The position numbers and the translations under genes were made by a program. DNA of 64,000 nt from Hippasteria phrygiana (lineage: Eukaryota; Echinodermata; Asteroidea; Valvatida; Goniasteridae), in contig JAZGUH010000329.1 of the NCBI GenBank assembly GCA_037893225.1, positions 714,172-778,171 of the forward strand. The letters run 5' to 3'. The notes under the pieces are model-generated. The model saw only the letters and a program-made list of their open reading frames with translations. It had not been told where the DNA came from and did no database searches. Positions within the stretch are counted from its first letter, which is position 1; each line of letters opens with the position of its first letter. Shown here one piece after another: positions 11,258-22,060 of this stretch.

Positions 11258-11350
11258 ACACTATGAACATCTAACAAAAGAAAACCCACGCAGTCCTTTG
11301 TTACAAACAAAGGACCGCGTGGGTTTTCTTTTGTTAGATGTTCGTAGTGT
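11258..11350. mobile_element. 93-bp hairpin MITE, copy 2
   Basis: Nearly the same sequence as 652-742, with a few substitutions and an inverted loop. The flanks read TTA on both sides of CACTATGAAC..GTTCGTAGTG, which suggests a 3-bp TTA duplication as in PIF/Harbinger elements. That duplication is not clear in copy 1. Confidence 0.75.
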
Positions 11351-11993
11351 TAACTCGACAGGAAAGATGGCCTGCCATTTTTAAGCCTATCTAGCTGATA
11401 GGTTTATCTAGGACCTACAAAACATTTGCGGATTCCATAGCGAACGTTGTGGATTAATACTTCAAACAACTAACTGTAAAAATAGTCTTTCTCTTTTCAC
11501 GTTGTCTCTGTGTCCTTTCTGTCTTGCCTTTGAGATTGGTGAGGTTATTTACACGAAATGTTGTGTACTCAATCGTTCTTTCTCTTTACGGGTGCAATAT
11601 TGTTTTTGTTTAAAAATGTATATGATTCTTGATTTTTAATGGACCTTTTTATGCACCACATAATATAGTAAATCTCAAACCTGTAAACCTCCAACGACCA
11701 GTCCTGAAATTTTTCGTTGTGCATTCTCGATTCAGCAATGTTACTCCGTGCGTTTGGGCTTCAATTTAGCCATTTCAGACGTTCTGGATAAGTAGGGGGC
11801 AATTAGTACTGCAGCCTGCTGTTGTGGTGAAATCCATTACCAAATCCCACAGGGTTGTACAATGCCATATAGCAACAGCTCGGCACGTTTCGTTCACTGT
11901 ATGTGTAGCTTAATGAACACGACCGGGGCTGATATGGCTGTCCCACTTTTGTTGACTATATCAAATAGGGGCATATACAGTAGTAATCAGTAG
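11351..11993. other. Stretch with no gene recognised
   Basis: AT-rich sequence without recognisable coding or repeat structure. Confidence 0.4.
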
Positions 11994-12724
11994 TATACAA
12001 ATAATGAATGTTTATGAGTGCGATGGTAAGAATAATTTCATGAGGTGACAGATTGAATGTTCCATTCCACGAGGCGAAGCAGAGTGGAATGGGACATTCT
12101 ATCTGTCACCGAATGAAATTATTCTTACCATTGCACGAATGTGAAACATTCATTATTTGTTTTATACAACGCCTGAATATATCCGACAGATTACATGCTG
12201 GATTTCTTTGTGTACAACGTGCCGTTTACCTTCTCAGTCCCGCATCAAACCGCGACAAAAAGTGGTCCAGTTCCGAATCAGTTAAAGCTTTAATTGTTGT
12301 TCCTGCGTGTCTTGCAAATTATTCTAATCGTTTGACTGCATATTTCATTTGTCTCTTTGTGTTAGCAGCGTCAGCATCGCCTACGAGTTCCAATATTTCG
12401 TCGTCTGTTAGGAAAACAAACCGCGATTCGGAAACACCGTCCGCCATTTTGTGTGAATGACAGCCTAGACTGGTTCCCGGTCCCCATATGTATATAATAT
12501 ACATTTGAAGTCCGAAGGACAATGGAGGGACCGGAAACCAGTCCAATGACAGTCGTGTTGCAGCGGCGGGGAAGTTCTATCAAACGCGTTACCGTTTGAT
12601 AGAACCATGTGATAGACCTTTTGTTGGCGGTGCGGGTTCGCGTCGTGCGATGGGACGAATAATTCAATGCACGTGATCGACGATCCACCAATCGAAAGGC
12701 GGGGATTTATTCAGGTGTTGTATA
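11994..12724 (-). mobile_element. Crypton-like composite element, copy 2
   Basis: Starts TATACAAATAATGAATG and ends TTCAGGTGTTGTATA. The palindromic module is at 11,994-12,165, the internal TATACAACGCCTGAATA end is at about 12,163, and the exon relic is on the minus strand. Same architecture as copies 1 and 3, with flanking TATA at both ends. It also carries a short inverted repeat around GGTTCCCGGTCC / GGACCGGAAACC at 12,472-12,542. Confidence 0.6.
12226..12447 (-). pseudogene. Crypton-like recombinase exon, copy 2
   Basis: Begins MADGVSESRFVFLTDDEILE, close to copy 1. An in-frame stop follows KRLE, after which the matching FARHAGTT and DSELDHFLSRF segments continue. It lacks the terminal KENGTLYTKK part. 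Clearly a degraded copy of the frame at 4,470-4,769. Confidence 0.5.
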
Positions 12725-13389
12725 ATATAAGATAGGCCCATCACAATAGGATTTGTCTGCACTTGTTTCACCCCACACGGGCCATTGTACTAACCTCACC
12801 TGTCTTCAGTATGAGGATTTTCCGACTCGGCGATTTGTTGGGAGACTTTCTTTGCCTCTCATACTTTCAAGCACCTACCTCCACAGAAGTGATATTTGGG
12901 GCGTATCGGGTTTAATCTACTGTAAGAGGTGCATCGATTAGGTTTTCAATGATTCGATTTATTTTAATCCACACTATTTCACTTCATACAGCAACATACA
13001 ATAAATTGGCAAATATGAGCTAGACGAGATCGCACTCACTGTTCGAGTCTTCTTAATCGAGTCAAACAATTCAATAGATAAACGCATGGGACAACTGGAC
13101 TTGTTATATCCCCGTCTTGGATACAGTATTTTGATTGGCCTAGAACGATCACCTGCCCGGTGTATAAAAACGCATGGCACACTCCAAGCATGATATCACA
13201 ACTCACCGCAGCCAGCTGAGCTGTATCATTAGTACCCACGCTACACTGTTTACGATAGTAAACTCATATAGTGGGAGCAGCGACCTAGCCGACGATCAGC
13301 TGTTTTGATCGCGTGATTTGTTTGAGTAAATTTCCGCCAAGCAAGGCAAGTTGAACTGAAACAAAAACTGGGTTTGGCGATATAACAAA
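12725..13389. other. Stretch with repeat-like segment only
   Basis: The sequence at about 12,860-12,930 (CTCCACAGAAGTGATA ... TTTAATCTACTGTA) resembles 27,595-27,655, so it is a dispersed repeat. No gene is seen. Confidence 0.35.
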
Positions 13390-14338
13390 ACAATTGTTGA
13401 CTGCTGTGATGTGGGATATGACATTTTAACACCCTCAGGGACGCAAAGCACCCTCGGCTTCGCCTCGGGTGCTATGCGTCCCTCGGGTGTTAAAAACATC
13501 ATATCCCACATTAGCCCTACAAATAGGGCTGTCAATAACATCTGGCTTTTTACTGTCACCGTTACAGCCCTACTCCAACGGCAGCCCTACACGCCGAGTT
13601 TTACAACCGCTCCAAAACCTTCCAAAACGTCTTTACATGGAGGACGCCATCTTGTATTCATCGCTAGGATCGAGAGAAGTCGGGGCACCGGCGGTTGTAG
13701 AAAATGTTCTGTCATGAATTATGCATGGTGTACGACGCGCAATTGGTTTGTGAGGAGTCAGGGCACTGGTCTTGTTATGAACTATGCATAAAACGTGCGC
13801 GGATTCGTTCGTGCATACATCCGCGCGACGCCTCATGCATAATTCATAACAAGACCAGTTTCTGCAGCCGCCGAGTATGGTGCCCTGACTTCTCACGAAA
13901 CAACCGCGCGTCGTACATGACATGCTATCATGCATAATTCATGAGCAGACCATTTTACAACCGCCGGGTGCCCCGACTTCTCTCGATCCTAGCGATACAG
14001 GATGGCGTCCTCCATGTAAAGACGTTTAGGAAGGTTTTGGAGCATTTGTCATTTTTAAAGACCTCACAGCCGGACGAATTCAGCATTTAGTAAGCCTTGT
14101 TATATACTGTAGAAATTGCTAACATCTCAGGAATACAATGATGTATATAAAAGTGTTCAGCGATAAGAATTTGGGGAGATATTTGAAATCAAAGTCGACC
14201 GGTTGTAAAACTCGGCGTGTAGGGCTGCCGTTGGAGTAGGGCTGTAATGGTGACAGTAAAAAGCCAGGAAATAATAAAGGAACCATTTACAGCCCTATTT
14301 GAAGGGCTAATCCCACATCACAGCAGTCAACAATTGTT
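13390..14338. mobile_element. Large fold-back element with nested hairpin
   Basis: The arms starting AATTGTTGACTGCTGTGATG (left) and its complement (right, ending about 14,338) pair over about 400 bp through TACACGCCGAGTTTTACAAC and GGATCGAGAGAAGTCGGGGC, with a centre near 13,800-13,830. The left arm alone carries an inserted hairpin of about 90 bp (about 13,417-13,502; ends around TTTTAACACCC/GGGTGTTAAAA, centre CTTCGCCTCG). The right arm alone carries about 145 extra bases (about 14,045-14,190). The several small frames inside are mirror images of each other and not genes. Confidence 0.75.
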
Positions 14339-14689
14339 AAATGTCATCATCTAAATGACTGCATAGGCTGATTTTTAACATACTTCCCAGCAGAATTTCT
14401 TGAAACAAATATTTCATAAAACACAATGATTCTCAGGCCATTTATAGGTAGAATACAATTCTGCAATGTTTCGTTAGATCAATATTTGCCTGCTTCTACG
14501 TAACTGTCTATACAAAATCATAATAGCCGCCAAATGCCCTACGGCAATATAACCCCTTCCATTAAAATACAGAAATCACATGCATAAAAACGTCAGTGCA
14601 AAGTGCGCATCAACAACGTCTAAAAAAGTATACGCTGAACTTTGATGCTTAGCTGAAAATTCTAAAGTGACCAATGCATGATAAATGAC

Positions 14690-15130
14690 ATTTCCCCCTC
14701 AAAACTCAGTACAAAATGCGTATCCACAATCCCATGGAGCTCTCACCAAAGTTTGACCAAACAGACTTAATCATTGATGATTCTGAGCTGCCAACAGACA
14801 CGGTGCATTTCTGCCGCCAAAGGTCACGGCTTCCATTAAGATGAAGGATTCAAATGCATAGAACGTGAAGCATGTCAAATTTCCCCCTCAAAATCCAGTG
14901 CAAAGTACGCATCCACTACCCAATGCCACGGAGCTATCACCGACTAAAGACTTGAAAGGAAACTAAGCTGATATTTGATGCTCGGCAGAAGATTCCAAAG
15001 CCGCCAACATGCTTGATGACTTATGGCCTACTAATGACTTGAAAGGAGTCTAAGCTGATATTTGATGCTCGGCTGAAGATTCCAAAGCCGCCAACAGGCT
15101 TGATGAATTATTGCCGCCAAAAGTCACGGC
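14690..15130. repeat. Degenerate tandem/dispersed duplications
   Basis: The phrase 'tgatatttgatgctcggc.gaagattccaaag' occurs at about 14,970 and 15,056, in units of about 85 bp. 'tttccccctcaaaa' followed by a similar block occurs at about 14,690 and 14,880. These are direct duplications with divergence. No protein is encoded. Confidence 0.45.
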
Positions 15131-15766
15131 CGTGTGAATCCAATGACCCGTTATTACTGAAGAAGCCGACATGCGCCGACTGCCAAAGTGTGTGACTTGT
15201 GCGCTGAGAAGCGAACAAACATTGGGCCTGAATTCTTCCATCGCCATAACGGAAAGTGGATTACAGCAGGACTCTTTTTCAATGGTCAAAATGTGAACAC
15301 TTTTTCCTGACATGTGAGGGCGCTATTGTTATGACGTCAATCAATGTACTCACTTTACATTGAAGGCAATTACAGTACAAAGGGAAGTCAACATTTGACT
15401 TATTGTCAGTTTGTATGGTAAATTTGTTTTGTACCTAGACTAAGGACTCAAATGAGGCAGAAACACAAATATGTAGGAACATTTACCCCGGGATATGGCA
15501 AAAATATCCGTTAATCATACTGAACCTTTCCCTTTGTTTGACACCATATACATTCACTTTATAAATTCCAAGAGATTGCTAAATTTGGGGCATAAACGCC
15601 TTTAGAGTAGCAAACCAAACACTGAAAGTGATGGTGATTGGATGGTGTGGGTTTAAGCTTTATAATTCAATTTCATCTGACCTTTAAGCAAGAAACGGTA
15701 ACATTGGGAGAGCGTGGGTGATGCATGCACAGAATTAATATACACGCAGTGAGCAATTAGGGATCA
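15131..15766. other. Stretch with no gene recognised
   Basis: The minus frame at 15,050-15,313 has no known motif. Nothing else is structured. Confidence 0.4.
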
Positions 15767-16017
15767 GGGCCCAATTTCATGGCTCTGCTTGCCGTTAGCG
15801 AAAATCGGCGCTTACTGTAGCAGGAAATTCTGTGCTTACGGCAAGCGTATTTCACGCGTTAGCGGGGAATTTTGGCTCCCGAGGATGCGTACATCCCGTA
15901 ACTAAGGATTCTGTGCTTACAGGGTTAGCGCAGAATTTTTCCGCTGGCGCTGTTAGCGCAAAATGGTGATCGTAAGCGCGGAAAGCTGTGGTTAGCAGAG
16001 CCATGAAATTGGGACCC
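15767..16017. mobile_element. MITE with GGGCCCAATTTCATGGCTCT ends
   Basis: The left end GGGCCCAATTTCATGGCTCT recurs inverted at the right (AGAGCCATGAAATTGGGACC). The interior is made of variants of a GTTAGCG/CGCTAAC word that can fold on itself. About 250 bp long and non-coding. Confidence 0.65.
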
Positions 16018-16124
16018 AGGTCGGCGTTCTTTCCACCTGTGGACCCCGTTCGAAACTCGCTTGTCGGGATCCAACAACCGGACTGAGTGTTCGTTCCCAT
16101 TCTGTGGGTTTTATAACAGTGTTG

Positions 16125-17455
16125 TAGTAGTCTTGGTTCCAAGACGTCCTTAGCGCGGTGCGAAATTCCCTAGACGGTCTTAGCGATTTGACCTTGGTGT
16201 GTGTGTAGCGAGAGGGCGCTGTCGGCCGGCCGTGCGCGCTATACGTCGCACCGCTAAGTATACCCTGCCGGATATGGGGCAGCTTTTTTCACTCCGTATA
16301 TTTTGTAGGATCCTACACTTCCTACAGTCCTACACCATTGAAATGTGCACAAAGTAAAAAGCAAAGACGGCGCCGCTATATTTATATTTGCTGGGGGAAT
16401 CTCCATGCAGTCCCACAACACCCTGCACTAACGGGGGGAAAACATCATACAGCATTTCGGGGAGGCGAGATCCGACAGTCCTACACCATCCTACACTGCA
16501 CAAAAAGTCCTACAGGAATCCTACACACTGGGGAAAACATCATACATCATTGAAGTGTGTACAAATATATTGTGATATTTCGGAGAGGGAAGATCCGACA
16601 GTCCTACACCATCCTATATTTGTACACACTTTAATGCTGTATGATGTTTTCCCCCGTGTGTAGGATTCCTGTAGGACCTTTTGTACAGTGTAGGATGGTG
16701 TAGGACTGTCGGATCTTCCCTCTCCGAAATATCACTATATATTTGTACACACTTCAATGCTGTATGATGTTTTCCCCCGTGTGTAGGATTCCTGTAGGAC
16801 CTTTTGTACAGTGTAGGATGGTGTAGGACTGTCGGATCTTCCCTCTCCGAAATATCACTATATATTTGTACACACTTCAATGATGTATGATGTTTTCCCC
16901 CGTGTGTAGGATTCCTGTAGGACTTTTGTGTGCAGTGTAGGATGGTGTAGGACTGTCGGATCTTCCCTCTCCGAAATATCACTATATATTTGTACACACT
17001 TCAATGCTGTATGATGTTTTCCCCCGTGTGTAGGATTCCTGTAGGACTTTTTTGTGCAGTGTAGGATGGTGTAGGACTGTCGGATCTCGCCTCCCCGAAA
17101 TATCACTATATATTTGTACACACTTCAATGATGTATGATGTTTTCCCCCGTGTGTAGGATTCCTGTAGGACTTTTTTGTGCAGTGTAGGATGGTGTAGGA
17201 CTGTCGGATCTCGCCTCCCCGAAATGCTGTATGATGTTTTCCCCCCGTGTAGTGCAGGGTGTTGTGGGACTGCATGGAGATTCCCCCAGCAAATATAAAT
17301 ATAGCGGCGGCGTCTTTGCTTTTTACTTTGTGCACATTTCAATGGTGTAGGACTGTAGGAAGTGTAGGATCCTACAAAATATACGGAGTGGAAAAAGCTG
17401 CCCCATATCGTGCTGCATATGCCGCTAAGAACGTCTTGGAACCTAGACTGGTGTT
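16125..17455. mobile_element. 1.3-kb fold-back element
   Basis: Left arm blocks (TTCCAAGACGTCCTTAGCG; GGATATGGGGCAGC; GTAGGATCCTACAC; CAAAGTAAAAAGCAAAGACG) recur in reverse order and complement at 17,270-17,455. The left arm holds an extra block at about 16,165-16,245. The right arm is expanded by 124-bp tandem repeats. All long frames across it are artefacts of the repeat. Confidence 0.75.
16600..17222. repeat. Tandem repeat, about 124-bp unit
   Basis: The word CGAAATATCACTATATATTT starts at 16,725, 16,848 and 16,972, with a CGAAA match at 17,096 and a final partial unit at 17,220, so the spacing is 123-124 bp. Each unit runs TTTGTACACACTTCAATG, GTGTAGGATTCCTGTAGGAC, GATGGTGTAGGACTGTCGGA. 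It lies in the right arm of the fold-back element. Confidence 0.85.
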
Positions 17456-18000
17456 GTAGTCGAGACCATTTCAAGACCATGTACACAAGACCATGCACAA
17501 GACCATTCACAAGACCAGCTGGTACAAATAACAGGCATAAACCATGACAAATGAATGCTTTTGTTACAGTTCATTTGAATAGCTTTAGACTTGGATTAAG
17601 ACTGCTGGTCTTGTGCTGGTCTTGTGCTGGTCTTGTGCTGGTCTTGTGCTGGTCTTGTGCTGGTCTTGTGCTGGTCTTGTGCTGGTCTTGTGCTGGTCTT
17701 GTGCTGGTCTTGTGCTGGTCTTGTGCTGGTCTTGTGCTGGTCTTGTGCTGGTCTTGTGCTGGTCTTGTGCTGGTCTTGTGCTGGTCTTGTGCTGGTCTTG
17801 TGCTGGTCTTGTGCTGGTCTTGTGCTGGTCTTGTGCTGGTCTTGTGCTGGTCTTGTGCTGGTCTTGTGCTGGTCTTGTGCTGGTCTTGTGCTGGTCTTGT
17901 GCTGGTCTTGTGCTGGTCTTGTGCTGGTCTTGTGCTGGTCTTGTGCTGGTCTTGTGCTGGTCTTGTGCTGGTCTTGTGCTGGTCTTGTGCTGGTCTATAA
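17449..18000 (+). mobile_element. Truncated hAT MITE, family of 32,197 and 36,069
   Basis: The sequence begins TGTTGTAGTCGAGACCATTT and continues with CAAGACCA repeats, then the family core (CATAAACCATGACAAA, GTTCATTTGAATAGC, TTAGACTTGGATTAAGACTG). The right end is replaced by an 11-bp repeat array and then unrelated sequence, so the right terminal inverted repeat is missing. Confidence 0.7.
17607..17996 (+). repeat. 11-bp minisatellite, about 35 copies
   Basis: Perfect repeats of GGTCTTGTGCT over 390 bp. Since 11 is not a multiple of 3, all frames give the same Leu-Val-Leu-Cys-Trp-Ser-Cys-Ala-Gly peptide and no frame is a gene. The unit is the complement of the CAAGACCAGCA repeats found in four copies in the related MITE at 36,140-36,185. 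Confidence 0.95.
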
Positions 18001-18253
18001 TCCCCTAACCTTCTACCATGGACTCGGAAAAAATCCCTAAAAACTTTCGTAGGACATCGCGGCACACAAATATAACAAATAACATCGCCTTCAAAATCAT
18101 TTAATAGCGGTTAGGTAAATTACTCTTGGGAATATCAAACCTAAGGTCTGGTATTTCGCTTCGTACCATGCATCCACTGCAGGCATTTCCAACGAATTGC
18201 TTTAATATCAGCACGTTAGTCGGGCAAATTCAATCAAAACGCACTCATGTAAT

Positions 18254-18627
18254 AGAATGCAATTAAACAGTAGTGGCGAATGTTTCTTGAGTAATAAGTA
18301 GTTTATGTGTTCCTGATTCGTATATTGATACGAATCAAGAGCACATAAACTACTTATTACTAGAGTTGTATTCGAGTCCCTGCAAGTCCTTTCGCAAGCC
18401 CAGTCAGAAGTCCTTTCATAAAGCCGGTCACAAGTAACCCGATGAACAATGGCAAAGGAATGCCTTTGTCAGAGCTCATTTGAATAGCTTGCGATTAGGA
18501 TTAGGACTGGAGGGCTTGTGGTGGATTTGCATGGACTGTGATGGACTTGTGAAAGGACTTGTAGGGACTCGAATAAACTCTGCATATTACACAAGAAACA
18601 TTCGCCACTACTGTTTAATTGCATTCT
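18254..18627. mobile_element. Fold-back element carrying a hAT MITE
   Basis: The left end AGAATGCAATTAAACAGTAG with GTGGCGAATGTTTCTTGAGT recurs inverted at 18,585-18,627. Next to the left arm is a hairpin (about 18,291-18,360) with arms TAATAAGTAGTTTATGTG. The element is interrupted by the hAT-like MITE at 18,361-18,582. Confidence 0.7.
18361..18582. mobile_element. hAT-like MITE (GAGTTGTATTCGAGTCC)
   Basis: The ends TAGAGTTGTATTCGAGTCCC and GGGACTCGAATAAACTCTG are inverted repeats. The flanks cttattac (18,353-18,360) and catattac (18,583-18,590) match at 7 of 8 bases. The core (AAAGGAATGCCTTTGTCAGA, CTCATTTGAATAGCTT) is a diverged relative of the 32,197 family. Confidence 0.7.
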
Positions 18628-20247
18628 TGGCTTGGCTTATTCATACACCCCATTATTGAAAATAGCTGATAGTCACCCCGTGGCCTAGGAAAGAGAAACG
18701 CATTTGTTTCCACTGGGGTGTCAAATTTGGGATTCTTTAATTTTCGAATCTGAAAAACTTTTTGTATAACATTCCAAACTACAAGAGAAGTAGTGGTTCC
18801 CAGTATGATACATTGTTCTTGTGATGTATTGTATATTCCACAACGTTCATGACTTTGAGCTTAATTTTCTCAAGGCAATGATTTATTACTCTATTTGCTG
18901 CAAAAGGTCATAGCGTGGGCTAAGAATGAACTAACGCAAAAAGCAATACGTCAAATGAAACTTAATTGATATGCCAAACTTTTCTACATAACACCTGTTT
19001 TGTGGTGCCAGGTCACATTTCATGAAATACCCATATGATACAATTCTGCCATGATTTCATGAAACACCATGATATTTTGTTTCTGTAGATTACATTAAAG
19101 TGGTATTTCCTCGTTAATAAACAAAAATGCCTTCTGATAAGCTACCGGGCTGCGATGCCGGCAACCGACTGCCGCTCTCAGCCGCCGGTCGGTCGCGGTC
19201 CCATTAGAAGACACGCTGAAAGCTTAGCATGAATGACGTGGCCGTCTCCACACGGATAGTCAAGCCATCGATATTGATCGTAGCTTAATTGTTCGTGGGC
19301 GGACCTTTTATCCTAAACGCCGCCGTGAACTTTTGGCGCGCAAACGGCGAGATACATCCGAGCTGTTCGGTGGATTTCCCGCTGCAAAATACCATCTAAG
19401 ATTACCATCTTATCGAACTGCATTGCAACTTGTGTTTGGTCTGTGTTTAAAACATAACATTTACATTGCATGTCACGTTCGTACATTGTGTTCCAAGTAA
19501 AAGAAATATCCAACGACAGTTCTCGTAGTGTATTTGGCACAGACATTGGACCAAGAGATACGTACAACCCTATTTAAACCCATGAAATGGAAGGTGGCTC
19601 TTAAACCATACTGACAGGGGCAGATCCAGAATTGTTTGCAGGGAGGGGGTTCTGAAATTTTTCCGTACATTTGCCCAAAAAGTTTCTCAACGTTGGTTGC
19701 GCCATTTGACCTCTTTGTTTTGTTCTTTACAAGTACAAGCAAAATAAGACCTTTATAGGGTTGTGCTTCTATTTTCTGGTTTGCTACGGTACCTAGGCGT
19801 ATAGGTCCTTACAAGCACAAAACAATGGCAACGAGCTGGTGTGGGGGGGGGGGGGGATCTACCCCGAACCCCCCCCCCCCCCCCCCCCCGATCCGGGCCT
19901 AACTAACTTACAAGGAAACAAGCAACACGAACACAAAATATAGGTTTCAGTTACCGGTACTTTCGTAAAATTGTGGGCTTCTAATATGCTTTAATTTCAG
20001 TGTGATGAAGTGAACAATACAAAAAAATGACAACTCTCAAGAATCAACCTTGTGATCCCTATAAGCCTGTGTGCTTTTTAAAGTTTGATTGCTAAACGCG
20101 GCGAAGAATATCCTGCAAGAGGCAAAAGGGCCTTGATGCGGCAGTTTTTCCTAATTTTCTCTTTCCTTTTGTGGCAGAGAAAACGGCGCATTTTACGGGG
20201 AAAATCAGATGAGATTTTTTTGTATAGTTTATATTTTATTTCATTAA
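18628..20247. other. Stretch with one weak MITE only
   Basis: No gene was recognised. A degenerate element like 8,739-8,994 may lie at about 19,614-19,892 (CAGGGGCAGATCCAG at left, GATCCGGGCCT at right, with G/C homopolymers at 19,845-19,890). The minus frame 19,313-19,567 has no motif I know. Confidence 0.35.
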
Positions 20248-20624
20248 AGGAAGTATACATCATTTGCTTTTGTTGTAATTTTTAGAAATAAATGGATTTT
20301 GGGGTTAGTATTTTATAGCGTGCTAGCAAATACTGTAACACTGACCTGTTTAAAGTTTTGTGTACATATAGGCCCTATGCTGGGAAAACAGAGGGGACAA
20401 ATTATGTTCTAGTAGTCTGGTTCCCTGACCATACTTTAGTCAAAACAATTTATAGAGTCCGGGAATCATCAGGTCGGGGAACTAGACTACATAAATTTCC
20501 ACTTTTCTTGAAAACAACAGCATGATTTCACAGGATGCTTGAGACTGCTATATACTTACAGTACGGTATTTCGTAATAATTCAGTAGTTTTTTTTTTTAT
20601 GTTTGCAAACGATGTATACTACCT
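20248..20624. mobile_element. TTAA-type MITE, family A, copy 1
   Basis: Begins AGGAAGTATACATC after TTAA (20,244-20,247) and ends GATGTATACTACCT. It has the family marker words (CACTGACCTGTT, AAATTTCCACTTTTCTTG, TTTCGTAATAATTCAGTA). The central part (20,405-20,490) belongs to a subtype shared with 40,318-40,738. The right TTAA is not preserved. Confidence 0.65.
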
Positions 20625-21531
20625 CGTCTTTCCACAGTGCAGAGTACACAGGTGAAACACCGAGTAACCGTTCGTGACACAAATGACTGCTTTTTGTTCA
20701 CATCAATCTGTTATTTTATATTGTGCACATACAATATCTCAGTGATCTGATACAAATCATTTAAAAGTTCAGTTGAAACATGTTCAAATTATAGAAAGTG
20801 AATAAGTTTAACGACATAAAGTAAACACAAAGCTATTTTATTCTAATGCGCAATGCAGGTCTTAATCTAATTTGATTAAAAATCATTCAGCACTGTGCAC
20901 ATTATGAACAGACTTGAGACTTGAGATTATTTACATGTTTTACAAATTTCCGTAAAAGAGGCCGCAAGGAGCGCATGCATCACTTAACTCATCTCTGTAA
21001 TTGTATACCCCTCGCCATTATTTGGGTGCGCATTTTGTCTTTTGGGGCTACAATCCATGCCTTAGTTTAACTACATTTTCAAACTACGCACGTAATATAC
21101 AGGGTAAACCTAAAAAAAAAATTAAAAATGGATTACTATTCCAAAAATATACATGTCATGGATGTATCAACTATTGCATCATAAAGTAGGAGCAATACAA
21201 CTTGTTTCCGAACTTGTTTTCGGTAACATTCGGCTGTTAACGTTCATGTGCGCAATAACAAAATGTCTGTCAGGCCCGTTACAGATCCTGGAATTTGAAT
21301 TCCCAATTATACATAAAAACTGAAAAATCAATGACATAATCTTGCAGTATTTTGCCAACCGGATTTTGCAAGAATAATAAATTTGAATGATGCCACTGAC
21401 GTCACTCGAACCAATATTGCACGTCTATTTTAAACCGTGGGAAGTAGGGCCTACTTGACCTAAGATATATAGACGTCAGAGAATCTTCAGGTCAGCTAGG
21501 GAACCAGACTAGGTCCTTCTCCTAGTTCTGA
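20625..21531. other. Stretch with no gene recognised
   Basis: AT-rich. It has no splice-flanked frame and no repeat ends that I can define. Confidence 0.4.
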
Positions 21532-21841
21532 GCACTGATCTCTATACACTGGATTGGCAGCGCAGCAGTGATTGCCTATGCGTGAATTGAAGCCACCGCG
21601 CGGCCATCTTGCTGTAATCAAAACATCGGCCGTTTTCCAAGCCCCCGGCTTCAGCTCTATCTCCAACTTTAGCCCATTCACAAACTGCATGCATGAATGC
21701 AGTTTGGCAATGGGCTGAATTCGGAGACGGAGCTGAAGCCGGGGGCTTGGAAAACGGCCATTGTTTTAATTATAGCAAGATGGCCGCGCGGTGGCTTCAA
21801 TCGCGGAGCTTCGCAGCCAATCCAGTGTATAGAGATCAGTG
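21532..21841. mobile_element. 310-bp fold-back element
   Basis: Left arm (CACTGATCTCTATACACTGG ... GGCCATCTTGCTGTAATCAA ... CCAAGCCCCCGGCTTCAGCT) and right arm are reverse complements with modest divergence. The centre, near 21,690, has the word GCATGCATGAATGC. The outer bases repeat TTCTGAGCACTGATCTC / GAGATCAGTGGTTCTGAG. Confidence 0.75.
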
Positions 21842-21940
21842 GTTCTGAGCATACGTACGTGCGTAGTTTTGAGCATGCGCGCGTAGTTCTAAGCATGCGC
21901 ATAACTAGTGAGAACAACGGAAAAGGACCGGTATGTCTGC
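21842..21940 (+). repeat. Dispersed GAGCATGCGCG-type repeat
   Basis: Variants of TAGTTCTGAGCATGCGCG are repeated two to three times, followed by GTGAGAACAA and ACCGGTATGTC. The same order occurs at about 53,495-53,625, so this is a dispersed element fragment. Confidence 0.5.
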
Positions 21941-22060
21941 CACCACCAACGTCTCAAAAGTTTCCCATTCAAAACGAACTGCAAGTCTTGCTGAGGTCCA
22001 AGTGTATATTCAGTAACAGTCCAGACGTTGCCAAAAACCTTTACGGTTGGGCTAATTTAA

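Noticed and set aside
16614..17510. Overlapping minus-strand frames of 87-134 residues
   Set aside because: They follow the 124-bp tandem repeat and its fold-back mirror, and there is no start or homology.
17551..18065. Long open frames on both strands with a repeated Cys-Trp-Ser or Gln-Asp-Gln-His peptide
   Set aside because: They are produced by the 11-bp minisatellite, which is open in all frames. No conserved protein.
19313..19742. Minus-strand frames of 84 and 89 residues
   Set aside because: No recognisable domain and no splice structure. Left unannotated.
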